The position numbers and the translations under genes are program-made. From contig NZ_CP102290.1 in NCBI RefSeq assembly GCF_025151995.1, positions 2,418,001 through 2,482,000 on the forward strand: 64,000 nt of DNA, written 5' to 3'. The notes under the pieces are model-generated. The model was not told the origin of the DNA. It saw only the letters and a program-made list of their open reading frames with translations, and made no database searches. Position 1 is the stretch's first letter; each line of letters begins with the position of its first letter. The stretch comes from Ruminococcus gauvreauii (GTDB lineage Bacteria; Bacillota; Clostridia; Lachnospirales; Lachnospiraceae). Below, in pieces: positions 42,120 through 50,527 of the stretch.

Positions 42120-43514
42120 ATGCAAAAGAGGGTTCTGGATTTCATACGGCAGCATCATATGATAAGTGACGGAGACCGGATCGTGGCGGGGGTCTCCGGG
42201 GGGGCGGATTCCGTCTGCCTGTTTTATATATTATGCAGACTGCAGGAACAGATACCGTTTACGTTTGCGGTGGTGCACGTCAACCACATGCTCCGGGGCG
42301 AAGAAGCTGAAGCGGATGAGAGATTTGTACAGGACCTGTGCCAAAGGCACGAGATCACGTGCAGGGTATTCAGGGAAGACGTTGCCGGGATTGCCGGACG
42401 GGAGAAGATGTCTCTGGAAGAGGCGGGCCGCCGTGTGCGTTATGAGGCATTCGAAAGATTTTCAAGCGAGTGGGGGGCGAATAAAACGGCTCTGGCACAT
42501 CACCAGAATGATTGTGCGGAGACCATGCTGTATCATCTTGCGCGCGGAACGGGGATCCGTGGACTCTGCAGCCTGCGTCCGGTCCGAAATTCTGTGATCC
42601 GCCCACTTTTGTGTATGAACCGCGCCGAAATTGAGCAGTATTTAAAAGAAGAGAAGATAGAATACCGTACAGACAGTACGAATATGGATGAAGAATATAC
42701 GAGAAATAAAATCAGGCACCGGGTAATGCCGTATCTGACGGAAGAGATCAATCCGCGTACGGTGGAGCATATGGCCGCAGCTGCACAGAGTCTGGAAGAA
42801 GTTCAGGACTATCTCGACGAAATGACGGAGATGCTGATGGAGAAGTATGTACAGAAGTCAGGGGACAGTCTTCTGGCTGATAATCAGCTGGCTCATGAAC
42901 CGCTTCTTCTTCAGAAGTGTGTACTGCAAAAATGCCTGGAACAGTCTGCGGGGACAAAAAAGGATTTTACCAGAGTACATCTGGATGAAATCTGCGCATT
43001 GTTTACCAGGGAGACCGGAAAATGCCTGCACCTTCCCTATAGTCTTGTCGTCACAAGGACATATCGGGGACTGGCATTTCGCGGAGCTGATATCCGGGAA
43101 CAGTCGGGGACACTCCCGGTATTTTTCAGCAGCAGGCTGATGATTCCCGGAGAAACACAGATTAAAACATGGACGGTGCAATGTGAGATATTGAGAAATT
43201 CCATGCAAAGAATTCCACAAAAAACATATACGAAATGGTTGGATTATGATAGAATAAAAGATACTTTGGTAATTCGGACCAGGCTTCCGGGAGATTATAT
43301 CAGGATCAATGAGGAAGGCGGCAGGAAGAAGATCAAAGATTATTTTATCGACCTCAAGATTCCGCGGGAAGAACGGGATAAGATTCTTCTGCTGGCAGCA
43401 GGGTCGGAGGTCTTATGGGTGGTGGGCCACCGGATCAGCCAGGCATGCATGGTTCGTGATACGACGGAATGCATTTTACGGATACAGATAAAAGGAGGAA
43501 ATATTCATGAGTGA
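42120..43514 (+). CDS. tilS: tRNA(Ile)-lysidine synthetase TilS
   Basis: 464 residues. Modifies C34 of tRNA-Ile(CAU) to lysidine. The ATP-binding loop VSGGADSV (Ser26-Ser31) and VVHVNHMLRGEEA, ALAHHQNDCAETML, RGTGIRGL are typical; TilS-C domain near the end with RLPGDYIRI and KIKDYFIDLKIPREERD. ATG 42120 has AGGAG upstream. Overlaps hpt by eight bases. Confidence 0.94.
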   Translation: MQKRVLDFIRQHHMISDGDRIVAGVSGGADSVCLFYILCRLQEQIPFTFAVVHVNHMLRGEEAEADERFVQDLCQRHEITCRVFREDVAGIAGREKMSLEEAGRRVRYEAFERFSSEWGANKTALAHHQNDCAETMLYHLARGTGIRGLCSLRPVRNSVIRPLLCMNRAEIEQYLKEEKIEYRTDSTNMDEEYTRNKIRHRVMPYLTEEINPRTVEHMAAAAQSLEEVQDYLDEMTEMLMEKYVQKSGDSLLADNQLAHEPLLLQKCVLQKCLEQSAGTKKDFTRVHLDEICALFTRETGKCLHLPYSLVVTRTYRGLAFRGADIREQSGTLPVFFSSRLMIPGETQIKTWTVQCEILRNSMQRIPQKTYTKWLDYDRIKDTLVIRTRLPGDYIRINEEGGRKKIKDYFIDLKIPREERDKILLLAAGSEVLWVVGHRISQACMVRDTTECILRIQIKGGNIHE

Positions 43515-44049
43515 TAAGATCAGCGTGCTCCTGAGTGAGGAGCAGGTGCTGACAGGAATTCTAAAAGCGGCGGAACAGATTAATCATGATTATGCCGGAA
43601 AAAGTATTCACTTAATCTGTGTTTTGAAAGGCAGTGTGTTTTTTACCTGTGAACTCGCAAAACATCTTACCATTCCAGTGACGATGGATTTTATGACGGT
43701 GTCGAGCTATGGAGATGCTACGGAGTCAAGCGGTGTGGTAACTATTAAAAAAGATCTGGATGAATCGATTGAAGGCAGAGATGTGCTGATCATTGAAGAT
43801 ATCGTTGATTCCGGAAGAACATTAAGCCGTCTGGCGGCAGAGCTGGAAACCCGTAATCCCAGCAGTCTGCGTCTGTGTACGCTATTGGATAAGCCCGAGC
43901 GGCGGGTGACGGATGTGACAGTGGATTATGTATGTTTTGAAATTCCGGATGAATTCGTAGTAGGATTTGGGCTTGATTCTGCACAGATGTACAGGAATCT
44001 TCCCTATATCGGTGTTCTGGAACCTGAAAAGTCAAACACCCCGCAGTAA
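43507..44049 (+). CDS. hpt: Hypoxanthine phosphoribosyltransferase
   Basis: 180 residues. Salvages hypoxanthine and guanine. The PRPP motif DVLIIEDIVDSGRTL, CVLKGSVFF and a YVCFEIPDEFVVGFGLD tail are diagnostic. AAAGGAGG precedes the ATG within the end of tilS. Confidence 0.95.
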   Translation: MSDKISVLLSEEQVLTGILKAAEQINHDYAGKSIHLICVLKGSVFFTCELAKHLTIPVTMDFMTVSSYGDATESSGVVTIKKDLDESIEGRDVLIIEDIVDSGRTLSRLAAELETRNPSSLRLCTLLDKPERRVTDVTVDYVCFEIPDEFVVGFGLDSAQMYRNLPYIGVLEPEKSNTPQ

Positions 44050-44076
44050 GGTACGGGGCATCAAATTTGTAGCACA

Positions 44077-44149
44077 GCGAGCAGCGGGGTATCTGACCCT
44101 CGCGACAGTCGCCAAGGTAAAGCTTGCTTGACTTTGGCTCGTTGCTCGC
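44077..44149 (+). repeat. Branched structured element between hpt and ftsH
   Basis: GCGAGCAGCG (44077-44086) pairs with CGTTGCTCGC (44140-44149). Inside lie three hairpins: GGGT/ACCC near 44087-44099, GCGA/TCGC near 44102-44112, and a longer arm CCAAGGTAAAGC with CTTGACTTTGG (44112-44137). The fold is a four-way junction. It may be a repetitive intergenic element or a leader structure of ftsH. Confidence 0.6.
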
Positions 44150-44179
44150 AGGAATAACGTCTGAAAGGAGATTCAAGCA

Positions 44180-46009
44180 GTGAACAGACAATCAAGAGGA
44201 TTACTGCTGTATTTTATTGTAGCGGTCATACTGGTCGGCAGTTTTATGTATCTGTCGGGAAGAATGCAGCAATCCGAGGAATATACTAATAAGGAGTACG
44301 AGGCAGCGCTTGATGGCGGTCAGATTTCTTCTGTAGGCATTGTCCAGAACAAGCAGATCCCGACAGGACAACTGGATGTGGTTCTGAAAGACGGGAGCAG
44401 GAAGCAGCTGAATGTCAGTAATGTCAATGAGATTCAGGAAGAGCTGAAAGAAAAAAATATTGAATATCACGTATATGATGTGCCGAAGGACAATACGTTC
44501 CTGACAACGATCCTTCCGATCCTGGTGTCGGTCGGGCTGGTGTTGGTGCTGATGATGTTTATGACGCGATCCATGAACGGAGGCGGCGGAAGCAATGCCA
44601 AGATGATGAATTTTGGAAAGAGCCGTGCCAGAATGTCCACCGAGAGTGATAAGAAGATAACCTTTAAAGAGGTAGCTGGGCTGGAGGAGGAAAAAGAGGA
44701 TCTGGTGGAAATCGTGGATTTTCTGAAGGAGCCTCAGAAATACGTAAAGGTCGGAGCGAGGATTCCGAAAGGCGTGCTGCTCGTCGGACCTCCGGGGACC
44801 GGTAAAACGCTGATGGCGAAGGCTGTTGCGGGTGAGGCAGGAGTTCCGTTTTTCAGCATTTCCGGTTCGGATTTCGTTGAGATGTTCGTTGGTGTCGGCG
44901 CATCACGTGTTCGGGACCTGTTTGAAGAGGGAAAGAAGCACAGTCCGTGCATTATTTTTATTGATGAGATCGATGCCGTTGCCAGAAGAAGGGGAACCGG
45001 AATGGGAGGAGGCCACGATGAGCGTGAGCAGACTCTGAATCAGCTTCTGGTAGAGATGGACGGATTTGGTGTCAACGAGGGTATCATTGTGATGGCGGCG
45101 ACCAACCGCGTGGATATTCTGGACCCGGCAATCCTGCGTCCCGGTCGTTTTGACCGCCGTGTCGTAGTGGGCGCCCCGGATGTCAGGGGACGCGAGGAGA
45201 TTCTGAAAGTGCATGCCAATGGAAAACCACTAGGTGATGATGTGGATTTCAAACAGATCGCACAGACAACGGCAGGATTCACAGGGGCAGAGCTTGAGAA
45301 TCTGCTGAATGAGGCGGCGATCCTGGCGGCGAAAGAAGACCGGCCATACCTGATGCAGAAGGACATCAAAGATGCATTTATCAAGGTGGGAATCGGAACC
45401 GAAAAGAAAAGTAAAGTCATCTCAGAGAAAGAAAAACGGATTACAGCCTATCATGAGGCGGGGCATGCGATTCTCTGTTACGTGCTGCCGGACATTGATC
45501 CGGTCTATACAATCTCTATCATACCGACAGGAATGGGTGCAGCCGGATACACTATGCGGCTCCCGGAGAAAGACGAACTCTTTAATACCCGGGGGGAGAT
45601 GATGGAGAATATTCAGGTATGCCTGGGCGGACGGATTGCCGAGGAAATTATATTCGATGATATTACAACAGGCGCTTCTCAGGACATTAAGCAGGCGACT
45701 TCCATTGCAAAAGCGATGGTGACGAAATACGGGATGTCATCCGAGGTCGGCCTGGTCGCTTACGGGGATGACCAGGACGAGGTATTTATCGGACGTGACC
45801 TCGCGCATACGCGCGGTTTCAGCGAGAGCGTGGCTTCTACTATCGACAGAGAGGTAAAACGGCTCATCGACACCTGTTACGAAAAGGCAAAACAGATCAT
45901 ACTGGAGCATGAAGAGGTGCTTCACAGTTGTACAAATCTGTTGCTTGAAAAAGAAAAAATAGGGCGCGAAGAGTTTGAGTCCTTATTTGAAAGAGCAGAA
46001 ACTGTATAA
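44180..46009 (+). CDS. ftsH: ATP-dependent zinc metalloprotease FtsH
   Basis: 609 residues. Membrane-anchored AAA+ protease degrading membrane and short-lived proteins. Two helices (about 7-24 and 108-128), Walker A GPPGTGKT (203-210), Walker B IIFIDEIDAV, SRH region RPGRFDRRV, and the zinc motif HEAGH (425-429). GTG start at 44180 with AAAGGAG upstream. Ends the conserved tilS-hpt-ftsH block. Confidence 0.96.
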   Translation: MNRQSRGLLLYFIVAVILVGSFMYLSGRMQQSEEYTNKEYEAALDGGQISSVGIVQNKQIPTGQLDVVLKDGSRKQLNVSNVNEIQEELKEKNIEYHVYDVPKDNTFLTTILPILVSVGLVLVLMMFMTRSMNGGGGSNAKMMNFGKSRARMSTESDKKITFKEVAGLEEEKEDLVEIVDFLKEPQKYVKVGARIPKGVLLVGPPGTGKTLMAKAVAGEAGVPFFSISGSDFVEMFVGVGASRVRDLFEEGKKHSPCIIFIDEIDAVARRRGTGMGGGHDEREQTLNQLLVEMDGFGVNEGIIVMAATNRVDILDPAILRPGRFDRRVVVGAPDVRGREEILKVHANGKPLGDDVDFKQIAQTTAGFTGAELENLLNEAAILAAKEDRPYLMQKDIKDAFIKVGIGTEKKSKVISEKEKRITAYHEAGHAILCYVLPDIDPVYTISIIPTGMGAAGYTMRLPEKDELFNTRGEMMENIQVCLGGRIAEEIIFDDITTGASQDIKQATSIAKAMVTKYGMSSEVGLVAYGDDQDEVFIGRDLAHTRGFSESVASTIDREVKRLIDTCYEKAKQIILEHEEVLHSCTNLLLEKEKIGREEFESLFERAETV

Positions 46010-46071
46010 TATGCATAAAAAATACCTGAAAATTTTGTGAGGTTTGTGCACACTTTTACGCAGACATGCGC

Positions 46072-46179
46072 TATAATACAAAATGTAACAACCCCCCAAT
46101 ACATTATATAGTTTTTGCTACACCCCAAAAGAAGAAATACCTTCTCTTAAAAGACAGCGATCGGAAAGCTGTCTTTTTT
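46072..46179 (+). ncRNA. Possible short transcript between ftsH and the GH13 gene
   Basis: TATAAT (46072-46077) without a good -35 is followed, about 70 nt later, by a strong terminator. The interval contains a C-rich stretch (46091-46096) and a small GAAG/CTTC hairpin but no ORF. It could be a small RNA of about 95 nt or just the ftsH 3' end. Confidence 0.3.
46149..46179 (+). terminator. Intrinsic terminator downstream of ftsH
   Basis: AAAAGACAGC (46149-46158) pairs with GCTGTCTTTT (46168-46177), nine-base loop, six T. Confidence 0.88.
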
Positions 46180-46256
46180 GTTTTAGGAGAAAAATGGGAG
46201 ATCTGGCAGTATGATGATGAAAAACTGAACAAATTTGAACAAAAGTCACAAGTTTG

Positions 46257-46285
46257 TTGAATTACGGTCTGGGATAGGATAAAAT
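46257..46285 (+). promoter_or_regulatory. Promoter of the GH13 gene
   Basis: TTGAAT (46257-46262) and TAAAAT (46280-46285) with a 17-bp spacer, 55 bp before the start. Confidence 0.65.
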
Positions 46286-46339
46286 AGAAATAAAACGTAA
46301 CAGTTACAATAAAACTAAAAATAGAAGGGTAGTTATTTT

Positions 46340-48445
46340 ATGGATTTACAATTTTATCGTGAGCTGGAGAACCGCCTGAATTATATTCATAAGATGAAAC
46401 CGCTATTGAGCAAGGAGGCACTGCACAGTGATGAGTCTGAGTATTATCAGTTTCCAAGCGGCGCCTCTGCCGGCGACAGAGTCACCGTACGCCTTCGCAC
46501 GAAAAAGAGCAATGCGGATGCTGTGTATCTGATCAGCGGTTCACTCCGAAAAGAAATGTTCGTTGCAATGACAAAAGACGGATTCGACTATTACGAAACA
46601 CAGGTAGTGCTGGGAGAGGAAACCATGCATTACTATTTTGAAATCCAAGCGGGAAAACTGACCTGTTATTATAATGAACTGGGTGTGACAAAAGATTTGA
46701 ACGAACTGTATTCGTTTGGCATTGTCCCTGGATTTAAGACACCGGAATGGGCAAAAGGTGCGGTGATGTATCAGATCTTTGTCGATCGTTTTTATAACGG
46801 AGATAAGTCCAATGATGTTCTGAGCGGAGAATATTCTTACATCGGAGAACAGGTATTACAGGAGACAGAGTGGGGAAAGCCGCCACAGGCCATGGATGTC
46901 AGAACGTTTTACGGCGGAGACCTGCAGGGAGTGATCGACAAGCTGGATTATCTTCAGGAACTGGGGATTGAGGTTTTGTATCTGAATCCTATTTTTGTCT
47001 CGCCTTCGAATCACAAGTATGATATTCAGGACTATGATTATGTAGATCCTCATTATGGAAAAATCGTATCAGACACTGGTGATTTGCTGGAATCCGGAGA
47101 CCTGGAGAATACCCATGCCACCAGGTATATCAACCGGGTGACGGGGCTTGATAATCTGGAAGCCAGCAACCAGCTGTTTATCAAACTGGTCGAAGAGTTA
47201 CATAGGCGCGGGATGAAGCTGATTCTGGACGGTGTGTTCAATCACTGCGGTTCATTTAACAAATGGCTGGACCGTGAACGCATCTATGAAAATGATGAGC
47301 ATTATCAAAAAGGCGCTTATGTAGACTACAACAGCCCGTATCAGACCTTCTTTAAATTTAACAATGAGCATGCATGGCCGTACAATGAGTTTTATGACGG
47401 CTGGTGGGGACACGATACGCTGCCGAAACTGAATTATGAGAGATCCCCCATGCTCGAGGCGTATATTATGTATATCGCTAAAAAATGGGTATCACCGCCT
47501 TATAATGCAGATGGCTGGAGACTTGATGTGGCCGCTGACCTGGGACACAGCGCGGAATATAACCATCAGTTCTGGAAGAAATTCCGGAGAGCTGTGAAGG
47601 ATGCCAATCCGGATGCTCTGATCCTGGCTGAGCACTACGGTGATGCGAAGGAATGGCTGGAGGGCGATGAATGGGATACTGTCATGAACTACGATGCGTT
47701 CATGGAGCCGGTATCCTGGTTTCTGACGGGGATGGAAAAACACAGTGACCAGTTCAGGCCTGATCTGCTCGGAAACGGTGAATCTTTTACAATGGCGATG
47801 AAATATCATATGTCCCGGTTTTATGGGCCATCGCTGCACGTGGCAATGAATGAGCTGGATAATCATGATCACTCGCGTTTCCTGACCAGAACCAATCAAA
47901 AAGTGGGAAGAGTGGCTCACCTTGGTTCAGCCGCGGCAGAAGAAGGTGTTAATAAAGCGGTACTGAGGGAGGCCGTCGTCATACAGATGACGTGGCCGGG
48001 GGCTCCGACACTGTATTATGGCGATGAGGCCGGTGTCTGTGGCTTTACAGATCCGGATAACCGCAGGACATATCCGTGGGGATCTGAGGATATAGAATTG
48101 CTGGAGTTTTACAGACAGGCGATCGCAATGCACAAGCAGTATCCGGTGCTGCGAAAGGGTTCCCTGCGTCAGCTGATGTATGGATATAATATTATGGCAT
48201 ATGGTCGCTTCTCGCCTGATGAGCAGATTGCAGTCATCATAAATAACCGTGAAGAGGAGACGGATGTGGAAGTACCGGTTTGGGAACTGGGGATGGACTG
48301 TATCCATGATAAAGTGATGGAACAGGTCTTTTATACGGATGCGGAAGGTTTCCGCAAGGAAAAGAAATCCTATCCGGTGGTAGCCGGTATTCTGAGTATC
48401 ACGATGCCTCCGCGCGGAGCTGTTGTACTCTACCGAAAAGAATGA
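46340..48445 (+). CDS. Cytoplasmic GH13 alpha-glucosidase/neopullulanase-like enzyme
   Basis: 701 residues, no signal peptide, so it acts on imported maltodextrins. An N-terminal beta domain (about 1-130) is followed by the barrel: MYQIFVDRFYNGD, GGDLQGVIDKLDYLQELGIE, ILDGVFNHCG, the nucleophile in GWRLDVAADLG, the acid/base Glu in LILAEHYGDA and the transition-state Asp in ELDNHDHSRF. A C-terminal beta domain ends PPRGAVVLYRK. The N-terminal domain and length point to the cyclomaltodextrinase/neopullulanase group; exact specificity is unknown. Confidence 0.9.
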   Translation: MDLQFYRELENRLNYIHKMKPLLSKEALHSDESEYYQFPSGASAGDRVTVRLRTKKSNADAVYLISGSLRKEMFVAMTKDGFDYYETQVVLGEETMHYYFEIQAGKLTCYYNELGVTKDLNELYSFGIVPGFKTPEWAKGAVMYQIFVDRFYNGDKSNDVLSGEYSYIGEQVLQETEWGKPPQAMDVRTFYGGDLQGVIDKLDYLQELGIEVLYLNPIFVSPSNHKYDIQDYDYVDPHYGKIVSDTGDLLESGDLENTHATRYINRVTGLDNLEASNQLFIKLVEELHRRGMKLILDGVFNHCGSFNKWLDRERIYENDEHYQKGAYVDYNSPYQTFFKFNNEHAWPYNEFYDGWWGHDTLPKLNYERSPMLEAYIMYIAKKWVSPPYNADGWRLDVAADLGHSAEYNHQFWKKFRRAVKDANPDALILAEHYGDAKEWLEGDEWDTVMNYDAFMEPVSWFLTGMEKHSDQFRPDLLGNGESFTMAMKYHMSRFYGPSLHVAMNELDNHDHSRFLTRTNQKVGRVAHLGSAAAEEGVNKAVLREAVVIQMTWPGAPTLYYGDEAGVCGFTDPDNRRTYPWGSEDIELLEFYRQAIAMHKQYPVLRKGSLRQLMYGYNIMAYGRFSPDEQIAVIINNREEETDVEVPVWELGMDCIHDKVMEQVFYTDAEGFRKEKKSYPVVAGILSITMPPRGAVVLYRKE

Positions 48446-48465
48446 CGATGGTCAGAAAGAAGACC

Positions 48466-48494
48466 TTGCATTTCGTGCAGAAATGTGGTATAAA
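48466..48494 (+). promoter_or_regulatory. Promoter of the tRNA genes
   Basis: TTGCAT (48466-48471) and TATAAA (48489-48494) with a 17-bp spacer, just upstream of a perfect hairpin and tRNA-Tyr. Confidence 0.65.
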
Positions 48495-48500
48495 ATATCT

Positions 48501-48527
48501 TGTCAGAGCGTATCCTGCGCTCTGACA
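48501..48527 (+). other. Perfect 10-bp hairpin before tRNA-Tyr
   Basis: TGTCAGAGCG and CGCTCTGACA flank a seven-base loop, beginning about where transcription would start and ending eight bases before the tRNA. It could steer 5' processing. No T-run follows on the plus strand. Confidence 0.55.
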
Positions 48528-48534
48528 AAGAAAT

Positions 48535-48616
48535 GGATGGATTCCCGAGTGGCCAAAGGGGGCAGACTGTAAATCTGTTGGCAACGCCTTCGAAGGTTCG
48601 AATCCTTCTCCATCCA
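48535..48616 (+). tRNA. tRNA-Tyr (anticodon GTA)
   Basis: 82 nt. The acceptor stem GGATGGA pairs with TCCATCC, discriminator A. Anticodon loop CTGTAAA with GTA, long variable arm as expected for a class II tRNA, and T-arm GAAGG/CCTTC around TTCGAAT. CCA is not encoded. Confidence 0.95.
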
Positions 48617-48657
48617 CTGAGAGAAAGGAACAAATCTTTTTGGCTCAAAACCAAAGC

Positions 48658-48680
48658 GGTTCGAATCCTTCTCCATCCAC
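48658..48680 (+). repeat. Duplicate of the tRNA-Tyr 3' end
   Basis: These 23 bases are identical to 48595-48617, covering the T-loop, the T-stem 3' side and the acceptor 3' strand. The two copies are 63 bp apart. Either an attachment-site-like repeat or a remnant of a second tRNA-Tyr. Confidence 0.8.
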
Positions 48681-48705
48681 GCCGAAAGCAACTTAGCGAA
48701 CGCAA

Positions 48706-48791
48706 GCCGCAGTGGCGGAACTGGCAGACGCACAGGACTTAAAATCCTGCGAGGGTTAAACTTCGTACCGGTTCGATTCCGGTCTGCGGCA
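48706..48791 (+). tRNA. tRNA-Leu (anticodon TAA)
   Basis: 86 nt. Acceptor GCCGCAG pairs with CTGCGGC, discriminator A. Anticodon loop CTTAAAA with TAA, a long variable arm, and T-arm ACCGG/CCGGT with TTCGATT. CCA is not encoded. Confidence 0.95.
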
Positions 48792-48805
48792 TTAGCGAAA
48801 AGTAG

Positions 48806-48843
48806 AGGAAACGTTGCATTTACAGCGTTCCCTTTATTTTTTT
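48806..48843 (+). terminator. Likely terminator of the tRNA transcript
   Basis: GGAAACG and CGTTCC form a stem with one bulged A, followed by a T-rich run (CCTTTATTTTTTT). Confidence 0.55.
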
Positions 48844-49101
48844 CTTAAATGGATTGAGGATTTGCCAGGCGCAGCAAAGACAGATACCATTGGTCAGGCT
48901 GCATGTATAAATCATATTACAATATTTTTTGTCTGGAGAAGGTTCTGTTCCAACTCAGGCGTGATTTTCTTGCGTACTTTTCAGAGATATGTTAAGATAA
49001 ATGCATATAAATTATATCCGGCGTCAAATGCCGGTGTCTATGGCCATTCGGTCAAATGTTCCAATTAATGATAATTATAAAATATCAAATGCATGAAGGG
49101 A
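48844..49101. other. Intergenic region without a recognisable gene
   Basis: The only long frame (48814-49068) overlaps the terminator, lacks a ribosome binding site and has no recognisable motif. A small CCGGC/GCCGG hairpin lies at 49018-49034. Confidence 0.5.
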
Positions 49102-49131
49102 TTGCCAGCGTAAAAGAGTTTTTGGTATAAT
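49102..49131 (+). promoter_or_regulatory. Promoter of the Rpn-type gene
   Basis: TTGCCA (49102-49107) and TATAAT (49126-49131) with an 18-bp spacer. Confidence 0.6.
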
Positions 49132-49172
49132 GATGTCAAGCATGAATGTGCATTTGAAGAAAGGGAGTGTGC

Positions 49173-50120
49173 GTGCGGGCGAGAGATGTATTGACAAAAG
49201 AATATCTAAGTGACAGCAGTCGGTTTGCCGATCTGATGAATGTCTTTTATTTTGGGGGACAGCCGGTGATCCGGCCGGAGGATGTGCAGGAGATGAGCAG
49301 CGAGGTAACTGTCATCCGGAAGCATGCAGATGAGTTATTAACAACTTTTGGATTCCGTGATGTTTTGCGAAAGGTTGCGTGTGGAACGCAGTTTGTTGTT
49401 ATGGGAATCGAGGAACAGAGCGAGGTGCATTATGCCATGCCGGTGCGGGTCATGGAGTATGATACCGCGGAGTACGGGCGTCAGGTTCGGGAAAAGAAAA
49501 AACTGCACAGAGAACAGAAAGATCTGCGCGGGTCAGAATTTTTATCTGGTTTTTCGCGAAAGGACCGGCTGCTGCCAACCATAACGCTGGTGCTTTATTT
49601 CGGAGAACGGTGGGATGGGGCGAGAAGTCTGCATGAACTGCTGGATTTTACAGAATGGGCCGATCATCTTAGAAAGATAGTGGCGGATTATCCGCTGCAT
49701 ATACTGGAAGTGCTGAAGTATCCGAATATCAACCTGTTTCAGACGGATCTGGGACTGGTCTTTGGGTTCTTACAAAATGCAAAGAAGAAGGACAGCCTGA
49801 AAGAATTTATAAGTATTCATAAAAACCAATTTGCAGATCTAAGGGAAGATGCGTATGATGTGATTGCTGAGCTGGCAAATGCTGCCGAACTTGGAGTACA
49901 GAAAAAGGAGTATCTGAATGAGAACGGAGGGATTGATATGTGTCAGGCGATTCAGGAAATGATTGAAGAGGGCAGAAATGAGGGTTCTAAAATGAAAGCA
50001 TATAAGACCGCAGAGAATCTGTTTACCAAAGGGTTTTCAGCAGAAGAAACAGCACTGCTGGTAGAGGAAAATCCGGAGACAATTGCCGCGTGGTATAAGG
50101 AATTTGCCAGCATGCTGTAA
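49173..50120 (+). CDS. Rpn-family recombination-promoting nuclease-like protein
   Basis: 315 residues. The architecture is that of Rpn/YhgA-like PD-(D/E)XK nucleases common in Lachnospiraceae: KEYLSDSSRFADLMNVFYFG at the start, then a core with QFVVMGIEEQSEVHYAMPVR and LPTITLVLYFGERWDGARSL, and a C-terminal region with CQAIQEMIEEGRNEG. The E-x-Q-like IEEQSEV segment is the probable catalytic part. GTG 49173 lies six bases after AGGGAG; GTG 49167 abuts it. In E. coli Rpn proteins promote RecA-independent recombination; a role here is unknown. Confidence 0.82.
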   Translation: MRARDVLTKEYLSDSSRFADLMNVFYFGGQPVIRPEDVQEMSSEVTVIRKHADELLTTFGFRDVLRKVACGTQFVVMGIEEQSEVHYAMPVRVMEYDTAEYGRQVREKKKLHREQKDLRGSEFLSGFSRKDRLLPTITLVLYFGERWDGARSLHELLDFTEWADHLRKIVADYPLHILEVLKYPNINLFQTDLGLVFGFLQNAKKKDSLKEFISIHKNQFADLREDAYDVIAELANAAELGVQKKEYLNENGGIDMCQAIQEMIEEGRNEGSKMKAYKTAENLFTKGFSAEETALLVEENPETIAAWYKEFASML

Positions 50121-50232
50121 TTTATTAAGAGACGCCAGGGGTGTCGGAAGAGACATCCCTGATGATGATTGTACAGACGATAGGAAGAATCTTAAAAAAC
50201 ATAAACTGGAGGATGAGAAGCGGCAAGATAAA

Positions 50233-50429
50233 TGTTACTATTCACAGCCCACCACCCACATGCGCATTCGTCGCCTCTTTGAGGCTCCAGTCTCGCTCCT
50301 TACGGAGCTAAGACTGCTTATGTGGGTGGAGTTCCTGCTTCGCAGGCTTGATATGGATGTACAGTCATCCTCTTACATGCAAGCATGACGAGTCTGTCTA
50401 TATATCCATATCAGCTGTGAATAGTAACA
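50233..50429. mobile_element. 197-bp structured repeat with 16-bp terminal inverted repeats (MITE-like)
   Basis: TGTTACTATTCACAGC (50233-50248) and its exact complement GCTGTGAATAGTAACA (50414-50429) bound the element. Inside: CCACCCACAT (50252-50261) pairs with ATGTGGGTGG (50320-50329) around nested hairpins such as GCTCC/GGAGC. GATATGGAT (50350-50358) pairs with ATCCATATC (50404-50412) around further hairpins. No ORF. The gap before it (50121-50232) holds only a CAGGGGTGTC/GACATCCCTG hairpin after the Rpn-type gene. Confidence 0.75.
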
Positions 50430-50457
50430 GATAAATAAAAATATTTTCAATCAGGTC

Positions 50458-50486
50458 TTGACATCACTTAATATAATAGTTAATAT
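50458..50486 (+). promoter_or_regulatory. Promoter of the flavoprotein gene
   Basis: TTGACA (50458-50463), 17 bp, TAATAT (50481-50486); other AT-rich -10 candidates lie nearby. Confidence 0.5.
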
Positions 50487-50527
50487 AAATAATATATAAA
50501 ATAAAAATCTATAAGGAGGAGTCAAAA

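Noticed and set aside
48814..49068. 84-codon frame after the tRNA genes
   Set aside because: Starts in the predicted tRNA terminator, lacks a ribosome site and resembles no known protein.
50233..50429. CRISPR array or riboswitch
   Set aside because: No regularly spaced repeats, and no known riboswitch core; terminal inverted repeats fit a MITE-like element better.
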